Assembly: GCA_943735955.1 (NCBI GenBank)
Contig: OX030955.1
Coordinates: forward strand, 62,001 to 126,000
Reading direction: 5' to 3'
Source of the DNA: Piscicola geometra
Lineage: Eukaryota > Annelida > Clitellata > Hirudinida > Piscicolidae
Length of the DNA: 64,000 bases
A program made the translations under genes and the position numbers. Below the pieces are notes generated by a model. That model was not told the DNA's origin and made no database searches. It worked only from the letters and a program-made list of their open reading frames with translations. Below, piece by piece: positions 1 through 8,455 of the stretch (within the stretch, counting starts at the first letter, position 1; every line of letters begins with the position of its first letter).

Positions 1-228
1 ACACGAGTTTCTCAAAAAGCACCTTGAACGTTTGTTATTCCCCACTGGCCTGATGCGCTGCTTATTCGCTTAAGATAGGCTAACCTTTCAAGGGGACGTC
101 TATTAGCGGCAATAGGCACGTGATCTCCTATCATCATCACTCGATCTCGGTAAAGCAGAGATTCGAAGCTGATAAATTATCTTCGATATAGCCGCTTTTA
201 CGAGCGACGACGACTATCGAAGGCGACT

Positions 229-268
229 AGAAGACTCGTCGACTTTAGGTCAGCGACGCTAGTCTTCT
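229..268 (+). other. Spacer hairpin just upstream of the 18S fragment
   Basis: An imperfect inverted repeat: AGAAGACT-CGTCG, a 12-nt loop, CGACG, a CT bulge, then AGTCTTCT. The stem is 8+5 bp and ends 11 nt before the 18S start. It recurs at 975-1014, 2539-2578, 3286-3325, 4033-4072 (left arm mutated), 4779-4818 and 5525-5564. Its position matches the end of an external transcribed spacer, where processing hairpins are common. That role is inference, and the copies here lead into dead 18S fragments. Confidence 0.6.
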
Positions 269-279
269 TGCTCGTGTAT

Positions 280-539
280 TACCTGGTTGATCCTGCCAGT
301 AGTTATATGCTTGTCTCAAAGATTCGGCTCGTAAATTTTGGTGACTCTGAATAAATTACGGCTGATCGCACGACCTAGCGTCGGCGACAGATCTATCAAG
401 TGTGTGCCCTATCAACTTTCGATGGTATGTGATATGCTTACCATGGTTGTAACGGGTAACGGGGAATCAGGGTTCGATTCCGGAGAAGGAGCATGAGAAA
501 CGGCTACCACATCCAAGGAAGGCAGCAGGCGCGCAAATT
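280..539 (+). pseudogene. Truncated, internally deleted 18S rRNA 5' fragment (copy 1)
   Basis: It starts with the canonical eukaryotic small-subunit 5' end TACCTGGTTGATCCTGCC and runs through ATGCTTGTCTCAAAGATT. It then jumps to a segment equivalent to roughly nt 280-470 of a typical 18S (GGTGACTCTGAATAA, GGTTGTAACGGGTAACGGGG, GGAAGGCAGCAGGCGCGC) and ends at GCAAATT. Roughly 200 nt, including the usual AAGCCATGCATG segment, are missing. It cannot fold into a functional subunit. All copies share both breaks, so the deletion predates amplification. The nucleotide numbers are from memory of the family. Confidence 0.9.
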
Positions 540-689
540 TGTCTCATGATTGAACGAAAGATTTTTTAAAAATTTCATTAAAAAATTTTTTTCACTGGCA
601 ATGAAATTCCACCCTAGGCCGAGATCCTCGCCGCTCCGGTCGAATGCGCGAGAAAACATGCCTTCACCGGCTTGGGTCCCATTGAAACG

Positions 690-716
690 CGATTATAATC
701 TGTAAACGATTATAAA
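690..716 (+). promoter_or_regulatory. Paired CGATTATAA motif in the unit's spacer
   Basis: CGATTATAA occurs twice, at 690-698 and 708-716, starts 18 bp apart, about 310 bp upstream of the next 18S fragment. It recurs in every full unit (for example near 2255, 3000 and 3747) but only the first half survives in the truncated units. An AT-rich repeated motif upstream of an rRNA start could be a spacer or core promoter remnant. Nothing in the sequence proves promoter function. Confidence 0.25.
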
Positions 717-746
717 AAGACTGACCGATCAAATATTTTGAGCTCG

Positions 747-1450
747 ACACGAGTTTCTCAAAAAGCACCTTGAACGTTTGTTATTCCCCACTGGCCTGAT
801 GCGCTGCTTATTCGCTTAAGATAGGCTAACCTTTCAAGGGGACGTCTATTAGCGGCAATAAGCGCGTGATCTCCTATCATCATCACTCGATCTCGGTAAA
901 GCAGAGATTCGAAGCTGATAAATTATCTTCGATATAGCCGCTTTTACGAGCAGCGACGACTATCGAAGGCGACTAGAAGACTCGTCGACTTTAGGCCAGC
1001 GACGCTAGTCTTCTTGCTCGTGTATTACCTGGTTGATCCTGCCAGTAGTTATATGCTTGTCTCAAAGATTCGGCTCGTAAATTTTGGTGACTGTGAATAA
1101 ATAACGGCTGATCGCACGACCTAGCGTCGGCGACAGATCTTTCAAGTGTGTGCCCTATCAACTTTCGATGGTATGTGATATGCTTACCATGGTTGTAACG
1201 GGTAACGGGGAATCAGGGTTCGATTCCGGAGAGGAAGCATGAGAAACGGCTACCATATCCAAGGAAGGCAGCAGGCGCGCAAATTTGTCTCATGATTGAA
1301 CGAAAGATTTTTTAAAAACTTGATTTTCAAAATTTTTTCACTGGCAATGAAATTCCACGCTAGGCCGAGATCCTCGCCGCTCCGGTCGAATGCGCGAGAA
1401 AACATGCTTTAATCGGCTTGGGTCCCATTGAAACGCGATTATAATCTGTA
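747..1450 (+). repeat. rDNA-derived unit A2, truncated at its 3' end
   Basis: This second unit is colinear with the others until ATAATCTGTA near 1450. There the expected run into the second CGATTATAA and the next unit is replaced by the cassette flank. It carries private variants (CATGCTTTAATCGG instead of CATGCCTTCACCGG; CTGTGAATAAATAAC) that recur in its 4.55-kb counterpart at 5297-6000, so this unit and the cassette moved together. Confidence 0.88.
1026..1285 (+). pseudogene. 18S rRNA 5' fragment (copy 2)
   Basis: It has the same 5' start, internal deletion and 3' end as copy 1. It differs by CTGTGAATAAATAAC, GAGAGGAAGC and CTACCATATCC, substitutions in tracts that are normally highly conserved, as expected for relaxed constraint. 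Confidence 0.9.
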
Positions 1451-1634
1451 AATTTACTCTTAATTTTCTAAGACTTTCAAGTTTTTCAACGGCATCCGCC
1501 GTCGCATCTCCTATCTCTCTCGATGATCACTCACTTAGTGTATTAACAACTCGTTTCGATCTTATCGTCTATTTATCGTAATTAAATATTTTTTGCTTTA
1601 TTCACCTCCCTTAGTTAAGGAAAAAGGGTAGATA
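1451..1634 (+). other. Cassette left flank, AT-rich, no gene
   Basis: Unrecognised AT-rich sequence between the truncated unit A2 and the 18S core fragment. It holds a small hairpin (ACGGC-ATCC-GCCGT at 1489-1502), a palindromic CCTTA-GT-TAAGG near 1609, and one arm of an 18-bp direct repeat at 1553. I see no ORF, tRNA or transposon end. It could be rDNA spacer or unrelated insertion sequence. Confidence 0.6.
1553..1570 (+). repeat. 18-bp direct repeat flanking the short array, left arm
   Basis: GTTTCGATCTTATCGTCT matches GTTTCAATCTTATCGTCT at 1934-1951 in 17 of 18 positions, in the same orientation, on opposite sides of the 18S core / 9-bp array / 28S block. A third copy is at 6103-6120 before the giant array. 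It may be a duplication or microhomology left by the rearrangement that built the cassette. Confidence 0.6.
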
Positions 1635-1697
1635 TGACACCGCGGGCAATCTCCGGGAAACCAAAGATTTTTGATTCCGGCGGAAGTATGGTTGCAA
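1635..1697 (+). pseudogene. Internal 18S rRNA core fragment (short cassette)
   Basis: TGACACCGCGGGCAATCTCC, then GGGAAACCAAAG, GATTCCGGCGG and GGAAGTATGGTTGCAA match the conserved 18S stretch around nt 1090-1140 of a typical gene. There it normally reads GGGAAACCAAAGTTTTTGG, then GGGGGAAGTATGGTTGCAAA. It is diverged at several conserved positions. The match stops at GGTTGCAA and the 9-bp repeat begins at the next base, so this is the exact left edge of the minisatellite. Confidence 0.85.
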
Positions 1698-1895
1698 GAC
1701 GATGAAGACGATGAAGACGATGAAGACGATGAAGACGATGAAGACGATGAAGACGGTGGAGACGATGAAGACGGTGAAGACGGTGAAGACGATGAAGACA
1801 GTGAAGACGATGAAGACGGTGAAGACGGTGAAGACGATGAAGACGATGAAGACGATGAAGACGGTGAAGACGATGAAGACGATGAAGACGATGAA
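1698..1895 (+). repeat. Short 9-bp minisatellite array (198 bp, 22 monomers)
   Basis: Twenty-two copies of GATGAAGAC-type monomers, mostly GAT with eight GGT versions (one as GGTGGAGAC) and one AGT version. There is no 4-bp junction insertion. It shares its first monomers, including GGTGGAGAC, with the start of the giant array at 6248, so the two are copies of one locus. It could be the unexpanded ancestor or a contracted copy. The lack of any junction favours the unexpanded state, as inference. An 80-codon ORF reads through it but starts and ends in rRNA-derived sequence. Confidence 0.95.
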
Positions 1896-1920
1896 AGGTG
1901 TTGGTTGATATAGACAGCAG
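1896..1920 (+). pseudogene. 28S rRNA fragment at the right edge of the short array
   Basis: AGGTGTTGGTTGATATAGAC followed by AGCAG matches the strongly conserved large-subunit stretch GGTGTTGGTTGATATAGACA, which in genes continues AGCAGGACGGTGG. The match breaks right after AGCAG. It starts at the base after the last 9-bp monomer and has the same orientation as the 18S pieces. It is only 25 bp, but the motif is distinctive. An alignment to a 28S reference would settle it. Confidence 0.75.
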
Positions 1921-2101
1921 TTAAAATAAAATTGTTTCAATCTTATCGTCTCTTATACGGCCTTATTTTCGTTTCACAAAAATTGAAACTCGATGTCTCA
2001 CGCTAGTTAACTCTTGTATATTCTATAGGTATAGGCATGCTTCGAAACTCAAGATAATAAAGTTTCAAATGGCAACTCTTGTCAAATGAACTTATTTTGA
2101 G
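1921..2101 (+). other. Cassette right flank, AT-rich, no gene
   Basis: Unrecognised AT-rich DNA between the 28S fragment and the point where the 746-bp units resume. It contains the right arm of the 18-bp direct repeat at 1934-1951. I see no ORF of note, tRNA or transposon terminus. Its counterpart after the giant array, if any, lies beyond the window. Confidence 0.6.
1934..1951 (+). repeat. 18-bp direct repeat flanking the short array, right arm
   Basis: GTTTCAATCTTATCGTCT, one mismatch from the left arm at 1553-1570. The distance between arms is 381 bp in this cassette. Deletion between the arms would remove the array together with the 18S core and 28S pieces. Confidence 0.6.
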
Positions 2102-2310
2102 ATTTGTCTCATGATTGAACGAAAGATTTTTTAAAATTTTTATTTAAAAATTTTTTCACCGGCAATGAAATTCCACGCTAGGCCGAGATCCTCACCGCTC
2201 CGGTCGAATGCGCGAGAAAACATGCCTTCACCGGCTTGGGTCCCATTGAAACGCGATTATAATCTGTAAACGATTATAAAAAGACTGACCGATCAAATAA
2301 TTTGAGCTCG
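2102..2310 (+). repeat. Partial rDNA-derived unit, 3' part only
   Basis: The tandem units resume in mid-unit. Position 2102 corresponds to about 537 of unit A1, exactly at the 3' break of the 18S fragment (ATTTGTCTCATGATTGAACG). Only the post-18S part is present. With the truncated unit at 747-1450, this marks the two edges of the cassette interruption. Confidence 0.88.
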
Positions 2311-3057
2311 AAACGAGTTTCTCAAAAAGCACCTTGAACGTTTGTTATTCCCCACTGGCCTGATGCGCAGCCTATTCGCTTAAGATAGGCTAACCGTTCA
2401 AGGGGACGTCTATTAGCGGCAATAAGCGCGTGATCTTCTATCATCATCACTCGATCTCGGTAAAGCAGAGATTCGAAGCTGATAAATTATCTTCGATATA
2501 GCCGCTTTCACGAGCGGCGACGACTATCGAAGGCGACTAGAAGACTCGTCGACTTTAGGCCAGCGACGCTAGTCTTCTTGCTCGTGTATTACCTGGTTGA
2601 TCCTGCCAGTAGTTATATGCTTGTCTCAAAGATTCGGCTTGTAAATTTTGGTGACTCTGAATAAATTACGGCTGATCGCACGACCTAGCGTCGGCGACAG
2701 ATCTTTCAAGTGTGTGCCCTATCAACTTTCGATGGTATGTGATATGCTTACCATGGTTGTAACGGGTAACGGGGAATCAGGGTTCGATTCCGGAGAGGGA
2801 GCATGAGAAACCTCTACCACATCCAAGGAAGGCAGCAGGCGCGCAAATTTGTCTCATGATTGAACGAAAGATTTTTTAAAAACTTCATTAAAAATTTTTT
2901 TTCACTAGCAATGAAATTCCACGCTAGGCCGAGATCCTCGCCGCTCCGGTCGAATGCGCGAGAAAACATGCCTTCACCGGCTTGGGTCTAATTGAAATGC
3001 GATTATAATCAGGTAAACGATTATAAAAAGACTGACCGATCAAATATTTTGAGCTCG
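2311..3057 (+). repeat. rDNA-derived 747-bp unit B
   Basis: A full unit with the 18S fragment at 2590-2849. It has private variants such as GCGCAGCCTATTCG in place of GCGCTGCTTATTCG and AAACCTCTACC in the 18S part where others read AAACGGCTACC. It has the ATAATCAGGTAAACG form of the AT-rich motif near its end. Confidence 0.9.
2590..2849 (+). pseudogene. 18S rRNA 5' fragment (copy 3)
   Basis: Same structure as copy 1. It carries CGGCTTGTAAATTT after the deletion point and AAACCTCTACCAC where rRNA normally reads AAACGGCTACCAC, a change in a near-universal stretch. Confidence 0.9.
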
Positions 3058-3804
3058 AAACGAGTTTCTCAAAAAGCACCTTGAACGTTTGTTATTCCCC
3101 ACTGGCCTGATGCGCTGCTTATTCGCTAAAGATAGGCTAACCGTTCAAGGGGACGTCTATTAGCGGCAATAAGCGCGTGATCTCCTATCATCATCACTCG
3201 ATCTCGGTAAAGCAGAGATTCGAAGCTGATAACTTATCTTCGATATAGCCGCTTTTACGAGCGGCGACGACTATCGAAGGCGACTAGAAGACTCGTCGAC
3301 TTTAGGCCAGCGACGCTAGTCTTCTTGCTCGTGTATTACCTGGTTGATCCTGCCAGTAGTTATATGCTTGTCTCAAAGATTCGGCTCGTAAATTTTGGTG
3401 ACTCTGAATAAATTACGGCTGAACGCACGACCTAGCGTCGGCGACAGATCTTTCAAGTGTGTGCCCTATCAACTTTCGATGGTATGTGATATGCTTACCA
3501 TGGTTGTAACGGGTAACAGGGAATCAGGGTTCGATTCCGGAGAGGGAGCATGAGAAACGGCTACCACATCCAAGGAAGGCAGCAGGCGCGCAAATTTGTC
3601 TCATGATTGAACGAAAGATTTTTTAAAAATTTCATTTTAAAAAGTTTTTCACTGGCAATGAAATTCCACGCTAGGCCGAGATCCTCGCCGCTCCGGTCGA
3701 ATGCGCGAGAAAACATGCCTTCACCGGCTTGGGTCCAATTGAAACGCGATTATAATCAAGTAAACGATTATAAAAAGACTGACCGATCAAATATTTTGAG
3801 CTCG
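3058..3804 (+). repeat. rDNA-derived 747-bp unit C
   Basis: A full unit with the 18S fragment at 3337-3596. It shares the AATTGAAA variant before the AT-rich motif with unit B, and the CGCTAAAGATAGG variant with unit D. Such shared variants between neighbours are expected from local unequal exchange. Confidence 0.9.
3337..3596 (+). pseudogene. 18S rRNA 5' fragment (copy 4)
   Basis: Same structure. It has GGGTAACAGGGAATC instead of GGGTAACGGGGAATC, and CTGAACGCACG instead of CTGATCGCACG. Confidence 0.9.
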
Positions 3805-4550
3805 AAACGAGTTTCTCAAAAAGCACCTTGAACGTTTGTTATTCCCCACTGGCCTGATGCGCTGCTTATTCGCTAAAGATAGGCTAACCGTTCAAGGGGA
3901 CGTCTATTAGCGGCAATAAGCGCGTGATCTCCTATCATCATCACTCGATCTCGGTAAAGCAGAGATTCGAAGCTGATAAATTATCTTCGATATAGCCGCT
4001 TTTACGAGCGGCGACGATTATCGAAGGCGACTAGAAGTATCGTCGACTTTAGGCCAGCGACGCTAGTCTTCTTGCTCGTGTATTACCTGGTTGATCCTGC
4101 CAGTAGTTATATGCCTGTCTCAAAGATTCGGCTCGTAAATTTTGGTGACTCTAAATAAATAACGGCTGATCGCATGACCTAGCGTCGGCGACAGATCTTT
4201 CAAGTGTGTGCCCTATCAACTTTCGATGGTATGTGATATGCTTACCATGGTTGTAACGGGTAACGGGGAATCAGGGTTCGATTCCGGAGAGGGAGCATGA
4301 GAAACGGCTACCACATCCAAGGAAGGCAGCAGGCGCGCAAATTTGTCTCATGATTGAACGAAAGATTTTTTAAAAATTTCATTTTAAAAAGTTTTTCACT
4401 GGCAATGAATTTCCACGCTAGGCCGAGATCCTCGCCGCTCCGGTCGAATGCGCGAGAAAACATGCCTTCACCGGCTTGGGTCCCATTGAAACGCGATTAT
4501 AATCTGTAAACGATTATAAAAAGACTGACCGATCAAATATTTTGAGCTCG
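3805..4550 (+). repeat. rDNA-derived 746-bp unit D
   Basis: A full unit with the 18S fragment at 4084-4343. Its spacer hairpin is damaged: the left arm reads AGAAGTAT instead of AGAAGACT, so two outer pairs are lost. That argues this copy is not constrained. It is the last unit before the 4.55-kb period restarts. Confidence 0.9.
4084..4343 (+). pseudogene. 18S rRNA 5' fragment (copy 5)
   Basis: Same structure. It has ATATGCCTGTCTC in the otherwise invariant ATGCTTGTCTC tract, and CGCATGACCTAGCG. Confidence 0.9.
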
Positions 4551-5296
4551 ACACGAGTTTCTCAAAAAGCACCTTGAACGTTTGTTATTCCCCACTGGCC
4601 TGATGCGCTGCTTATTCGCTTAAGATAGGCTAACCTTTCAAGGGGACGTCTATTAGCGGCAATAGGCACGTGATCTCCTATCATCATCACTCGATCTCGG
4701 TAAAGCAGAGATTCGAAGCTGATAAATTATCTTCGATATAGCCGCTTTTACGAGCGGCGACGACTATCGAAGGCGACTAGAAGACTCGTCGACTTTAGGT
4801 CAGCGACGCTAGTCTTCTTGCTCGTGTATTACCTGGTTGATCCTGCCAGTAGTTATATGCTTGTCTCAAAGATTCGGCTCGTAAATTTTGGTGACTCTGA
4901 ATAAATTACGGCTGATCGCACGACCTAGCGTCGGCGACAGATCTTTCAAGTGTGTGCCCTATCAACTTTCGATGGTATGTGATATGCTTACCATGGTTGT
5001 AACGGGTAACGGGGAATCAGGGTTCGATTCCCGAGAAGGAGCATGAGAAACGGCTACCACATCCAAGGAAGGCAGCAGGCGCGCAAATTTGTCTCATGAT
5101 TGAACGAAAGATTTTTTAAAAATTTCATTAAAAATTTTTTTTCACTGGCAATGAAATTCCACCCTAGGCCGAGATCCTCGCCGCTCCGGTCGAATGCGCG
5201 AGAAAACATGCCTTCACCGGCTTGGGTCCCATTGAAACGCGATTATAATCTGTAAACGATTATAAAAAGACTGACCGATCAAATATTTTGAGCTCG
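4551..5296 (+). repeat. rDNA-derived 746-bp unit A1'
   Basis: The 4.55-kb counterpart of unit A1, with the same length and the same GAGAAGGAGC variant. It differs from A1 by only a few substitutions, and it marks the start of super-repeat copy 2. Confidence 0.9.
4830..5089 (+). pseudogene. 18S rRNA 5' fragment (copy 6)
   Basis: The counterpart of copy 1 at an offset of 4,550 bp. It has GATTCCCGAGAAGG where copy 1 has GATTCCGGAGAAGG. Confidence 0.9.
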
Positions 5297-6000
5297 AAAC
5301 GAGTTTCTCAAAAAGCACCTTGAACGTTTGTTATTCCCCACTGGCCTGATGCGCTGCTTATTCGCTTAAGATAGGCTAACCGTTCAAGGGGACGTCTATT
5401 AGCGGCAATAAGCGCGTGATCTCCTATCATCATCACTCGATCTCGGTAAAGCAGAGATTCGAAGCTGATAAATTATCTTCGATATAGCCGCTTTTACGAG
5501 CAGCGACGACTATCGAAGGCGACTAGAAGACTCGTCGACTTTAGGCCAGCGACGCTAGTCTTCTTGCTCGTGTATTACCTGGTTGATCCTGCCAGTAGTT
5601 ATATGCTTGTCTCAAAGATTCGGCTCGTAAATTTTGGTGACTGTGAATAAATAACGGCTGATCGCACGACCTAGCGTCGGCGACAGATCTTTCAAGTGTG
5701 TGCCCTATCAACTTTCGATGGTATGTGATATGCTTACCATGGTTGTAACGGGTAACGGGGAATCAGGGTTCGATTCCGGAGAGGAAGCATGAGAAACGGC
5801 TACCATATCCAAGGAAGGCAGCAGGCGCGCAAATTTGTCTCATGATTGAACGAAAGATTTTTTAAAAACTTCATTTTCAAAATTTTTTCACTGGCAATGA
5901 AATTCCACGCTAGGCCGAGATCCTCGCCGCTCCGGTCGAATGCGCGAGAAAACATGCTTTAATCGGCTTGGGTCCCATTGAAACGCGATTATAATCTGTA
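5297..6000 (+). repeat. rDNA-derived unit A2', truncated at its 3' end
   Basis: The counterpart of unit A2, with the same private variants and the same abrupt end at ATAATCTGTA before the AT-rich flank. It leads into the giant 9-bp array rather than the short one. Confidence 0.88.
5576..5835 (+). pseudogene. 18S rRNA 5' fragment (copy 7)
   Basis: The counterpart of copy 2 at an offset of 4,550 bp, with the same private variants (CTGTGAATAAATAAC, CTACCATATCC). It is the last 18S 5' fragment before the giant array. Confidence 0.9.
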
Positions 6001-6184
6001 AATTTACTCTTAATTTTCTAAGACTTTCAAGTTTTTCAACGGCATCCGCCGTCGCATCTCCTATCTCTCTCGATGATCACTCACTTAGTGTATTAACAAC
6101 TCGTTTCGATCTTATCGTCTATTTATCGTAATTAAATATTTTTTGCTTTATTCACCTCCCTTAGTTAAGGAAAAAGGGTAGATA
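6001..6184 (+). other. Left flank of the giant-array cassette
   Basis: The counterpart of 1451-1634 at an offset of 4,550 bp, with no difference seen by eye. It includes the 18-bp direct-repeat arm at 6103-6120. No gene is visible. Confidence 0.7.
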
Positions 6185-6247
6185 TGACACCGCGGGCAAT
6201 CTCCGGGAAACCAAAGATTTTTGATTCCGGCGGAAGTATGGTTGCAA
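6185..6247 (+). pseudogene. Internal 18S rRNA core fragment (giant cassette)
   Basis: The counterpart of 1635-1697, ending at the same GGTTGCAA, after which the giant 9-bp array starts at 6248. The identical boundary shows that both arrays descend from one rearrangement. Confidence 0.85.
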
Positions 6248-6364
6248 GACGATGAAGACGATGAAGACGATGAAGACGATGAAGACGATGAAGACGATGA
6301 AGACGGTGGAGACGATGAAGACGATGAAGACGATGAAGACGATGAAGACGATGAAGACGATGAA

Positions 6365-6377
6365 GACGAACGATGAA
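6365..6377 (+). repeat. Exemplar of the 13-bp junction monomer (4-bp insertion)
   Basis: GACGAACGATGAA replaces GACGATGAA, a net insertion of four bases (GAAC at 6368-6371 is one way to align it). It is the first junction in the giant array and is absent from the short array. Variants elsewhere are GATCGATGAA, GAACTATGAA, GAACAATGAA, GAACGATGGA and GAACGATGAATGCG. All differ by point changes or short extensions, so one ancestral event probably seeded all junctions. Confidence 0.9.
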
Positions 6378-6865
6378 GACGATGAAGACGGTGAAGACGG
6401 TGAAGACGGTGAAGACAGTGAAGACGATGAAGACGATGAAGACGGTGAAGACGAACGATGGAGATGATGAAGACGGTGTAGACGATGAAGACGGTGAAGA
6501 CGATGAAAACGCTGAAGACGATGAAGACGGTGAAGACGATGAAGACGGTGAAGACGATGAAGACGGTGAAGACGATGAAGACTGTGAAGACGATGAAGAC
6601 GGTGAAGACGATGAAGACGATGAAGACGGTGAAGACGATGAAGACGGTGAAGACGATGAAGACGATGAAGACGATGAAGACGAACGATGAAGACGGTGAA
6701 GACGGTGAAGACGGTGAAGACGGTGAAGACGATGAAGACGATGAAGACGATGAAGACGATGAAGACGATGAAGACGAACGATGAAGACGATGAAGACGGT
6801 GAAGACGGTGAAGACGGTGAAGACGGTGAAGACGATGAAGACGATGAAGACGGTGAAGACGAACG

Positions 6866-8060
6866 ATGGAGACGATGAAGACGGTGAAGACGATGAAGAC
6901 GGTGAAGACGATGAAGACGCTGAAGACGATGAAGACGGTGAAGACGATGAAGACGGTGAAGACGATGAAGACGGTGAAGACGATGAAAACGCTGAAGACG
7001 ATGAAGACGGTGAAGACGATGAAGACGGTGAAGACGATGAAGACGGTGAAGACGATGAAAACGGTGAAGACGATGAAGACGGTGAAGACGATGAAGACGA
7101 TGAAGACGATGAAGACGATGAAGACGAACGATGAAGACGGTGAAGACGGTGAAGACGGTGAAGACGATGAAGACGGTGAAGACGATGAAGACGGTGAAGA
7201 CGATGAAGACGGTGAAGACGATGAAGACGGTGAAGACGATGAAGACGGTGAAGACGATGAAGACGGTAAAGACGATGAAGACGGTGAAGACGATGAAGAG
7301 TGTGAAGACGGTGAAGACGAACGATGAAGACTATGAAGACGGTGAAGACGATGAAGACGGTGAAGACGATGAAGACGGTGAAGACGATGAAGACGGTGAA
7401 GACGATGAAGACGATGAAGACGATGAAGACGATGAAGACGAACGATGAAGACGATGAAGACGGTGAAGACGGTGAAGACGGTGAAGACGATGAAGACGAT
7501 GAAGACGGTGAAGACGAACGATGGAGACGATGAAGACGGTGAAGACGATGAAGACGGTGAAGACGATGAAGACGCTGAAGACGATGAAGACGGTGAAGAC
7601 GATGAAGACGGTGAAGACGATGAAGACGGTGAAGACGATGAAAACGCTGAAGACGATGAAGACGGTGAAGACGATGAAGACGGTGAAGACGATGAAGACG
7701 GTGAAGACGATGAAAACGGTGAAGACGATGAAGACGGTGAAGACGATGAAGACGATGAAGACGATGAAGACGATGAAGACGAACGATGAAGACGGTGAAG
7801 ACGGTGAAGACGGTGAAGACGATGAAGACGGTGAAGACGATGAAGACGGTGAAGACGATGAAGACGGTGAAGACGATGAAGACGGTGAAGACGATGAAGA
7901 CGGTGAAGACGATGAAGACGGTAAAGACGATGAAGACGGTGAAGACGATGAAGAGTGTGAAGACGGTGAAGACGAACGATGAAGACTATGAAGACGGTGA
8001 AGACGATGAAGACGGTGAAGACGATGAAGACGGTGAAGACGATGAAGACGGTGAAGACGA
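6866..8060 (+). repeat. Tandem higher-order repeat, 655-bp period, two copies
   Basis: Junctions and variants at 6866-7400 recur at 7521-8055, including GATGAAAACGCTG, GAAGAGTGTG and the GAAGACTATG variant. 655 equals 71 monomers of 9 bp plus 4 junction insertions of 4 bp. Confidence 0.8.
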
Positions 8061-8455
8061 TGAAGACGGTGAAGACGATGAAGACGGTGAAAACTGTGAA
8101 GACGGTGAAGACGATGAAGACGGTGAAGACGATGAAGACGGTGAAGACGATGAAGACGATGAAGACGGTGAAGACGATGAAGACGGTTGAAGACGATGAA
8201 AACGGTGAAGACGATGAAGACGGTGAAGACGATGAAGACGATGAAGACGATGAAGACGATGAAGACGAACGATGAAGACGGTGAAGACGGTGAAGACGAA
8301 GAAGACGGTGAAGACGATGAAGACGGTGAAGACGATGAAGACGGTGAAGACGATGAAGACGGTGAAGACGATGAAGACGGTGAAGACGATGAAGACGGTA
8401 AAGACGATGAAGACGGTGAAGACGATGAAGAGTGTGAAGACGGTGAAGACGAACG

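Larger units (their letters stand above)
1..746 (+). repeat. rDNA-derived 746-bp unit A1
   Basis: This is the first full unit. In order it holds about 280 bp of spacer or external-transcribed-spacer-like DNA, a 260-bp 18S 5' fragment, and about 207 bp of further spacer including an A/T-rich patch after the 18S break. Units begin at a conserved ACGAGTTTCTCAAAAAGC tract. It is the counterpart of 4551-5296, and it carries GAGAAGGAGC where most units read GAGAGGGAGC. Confidence 0.9.
1..4550. repeat. 4,550-bp super-repeat, copy 1
   Basis: This compound repeat holds two 746-bp-type units, the interrupting cassette with the short 9-bp array, a partial unit and three more full units. The second copy starts at 4551. 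I aligned 1-1773 with 4551-6323 by eye and saw about seven substitutions (for example near 207, 395, 482, 585, 748, 835 and 1322) and no length change. The copies part inside the 9-bp array, where 1774 reads G and 6324 reads A. Near identity points to recent duplication or ongoing homogenisation. Whether more copies lie to the left cannot be seen. Confidence 0.9.

Noticed and set aside
1671..1913. 80-codon acidic ORF across the short array, and the 109-codon - strand ORF at 1611-1940
   Set aside because: Both start and end in rRNA-derived sequence and consist almost entirely of the 9-bp repeat translated in one phase.
1896..1920. Site of an R1/R2-type retrotransposon in 28S
   Set aside because: The 28S piece is not the usual R2 target region, and no reverse-transcriptase sequence or poly-A-like tail is present nearby.
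3607..3831. 74-codon ORF in the rDNA-derived units
   Set aside because: It spans the joint of two 746-bp units, is interrupted in most sister units by single-base changes, and has no recognisable domain.
280..5835. Functional 18S rRNA genes
   Set aside because: All seven copies lack an internal stretch of roughly 200 nt and everything beyond about nt 470, and several carry changes in near-invariant positions.
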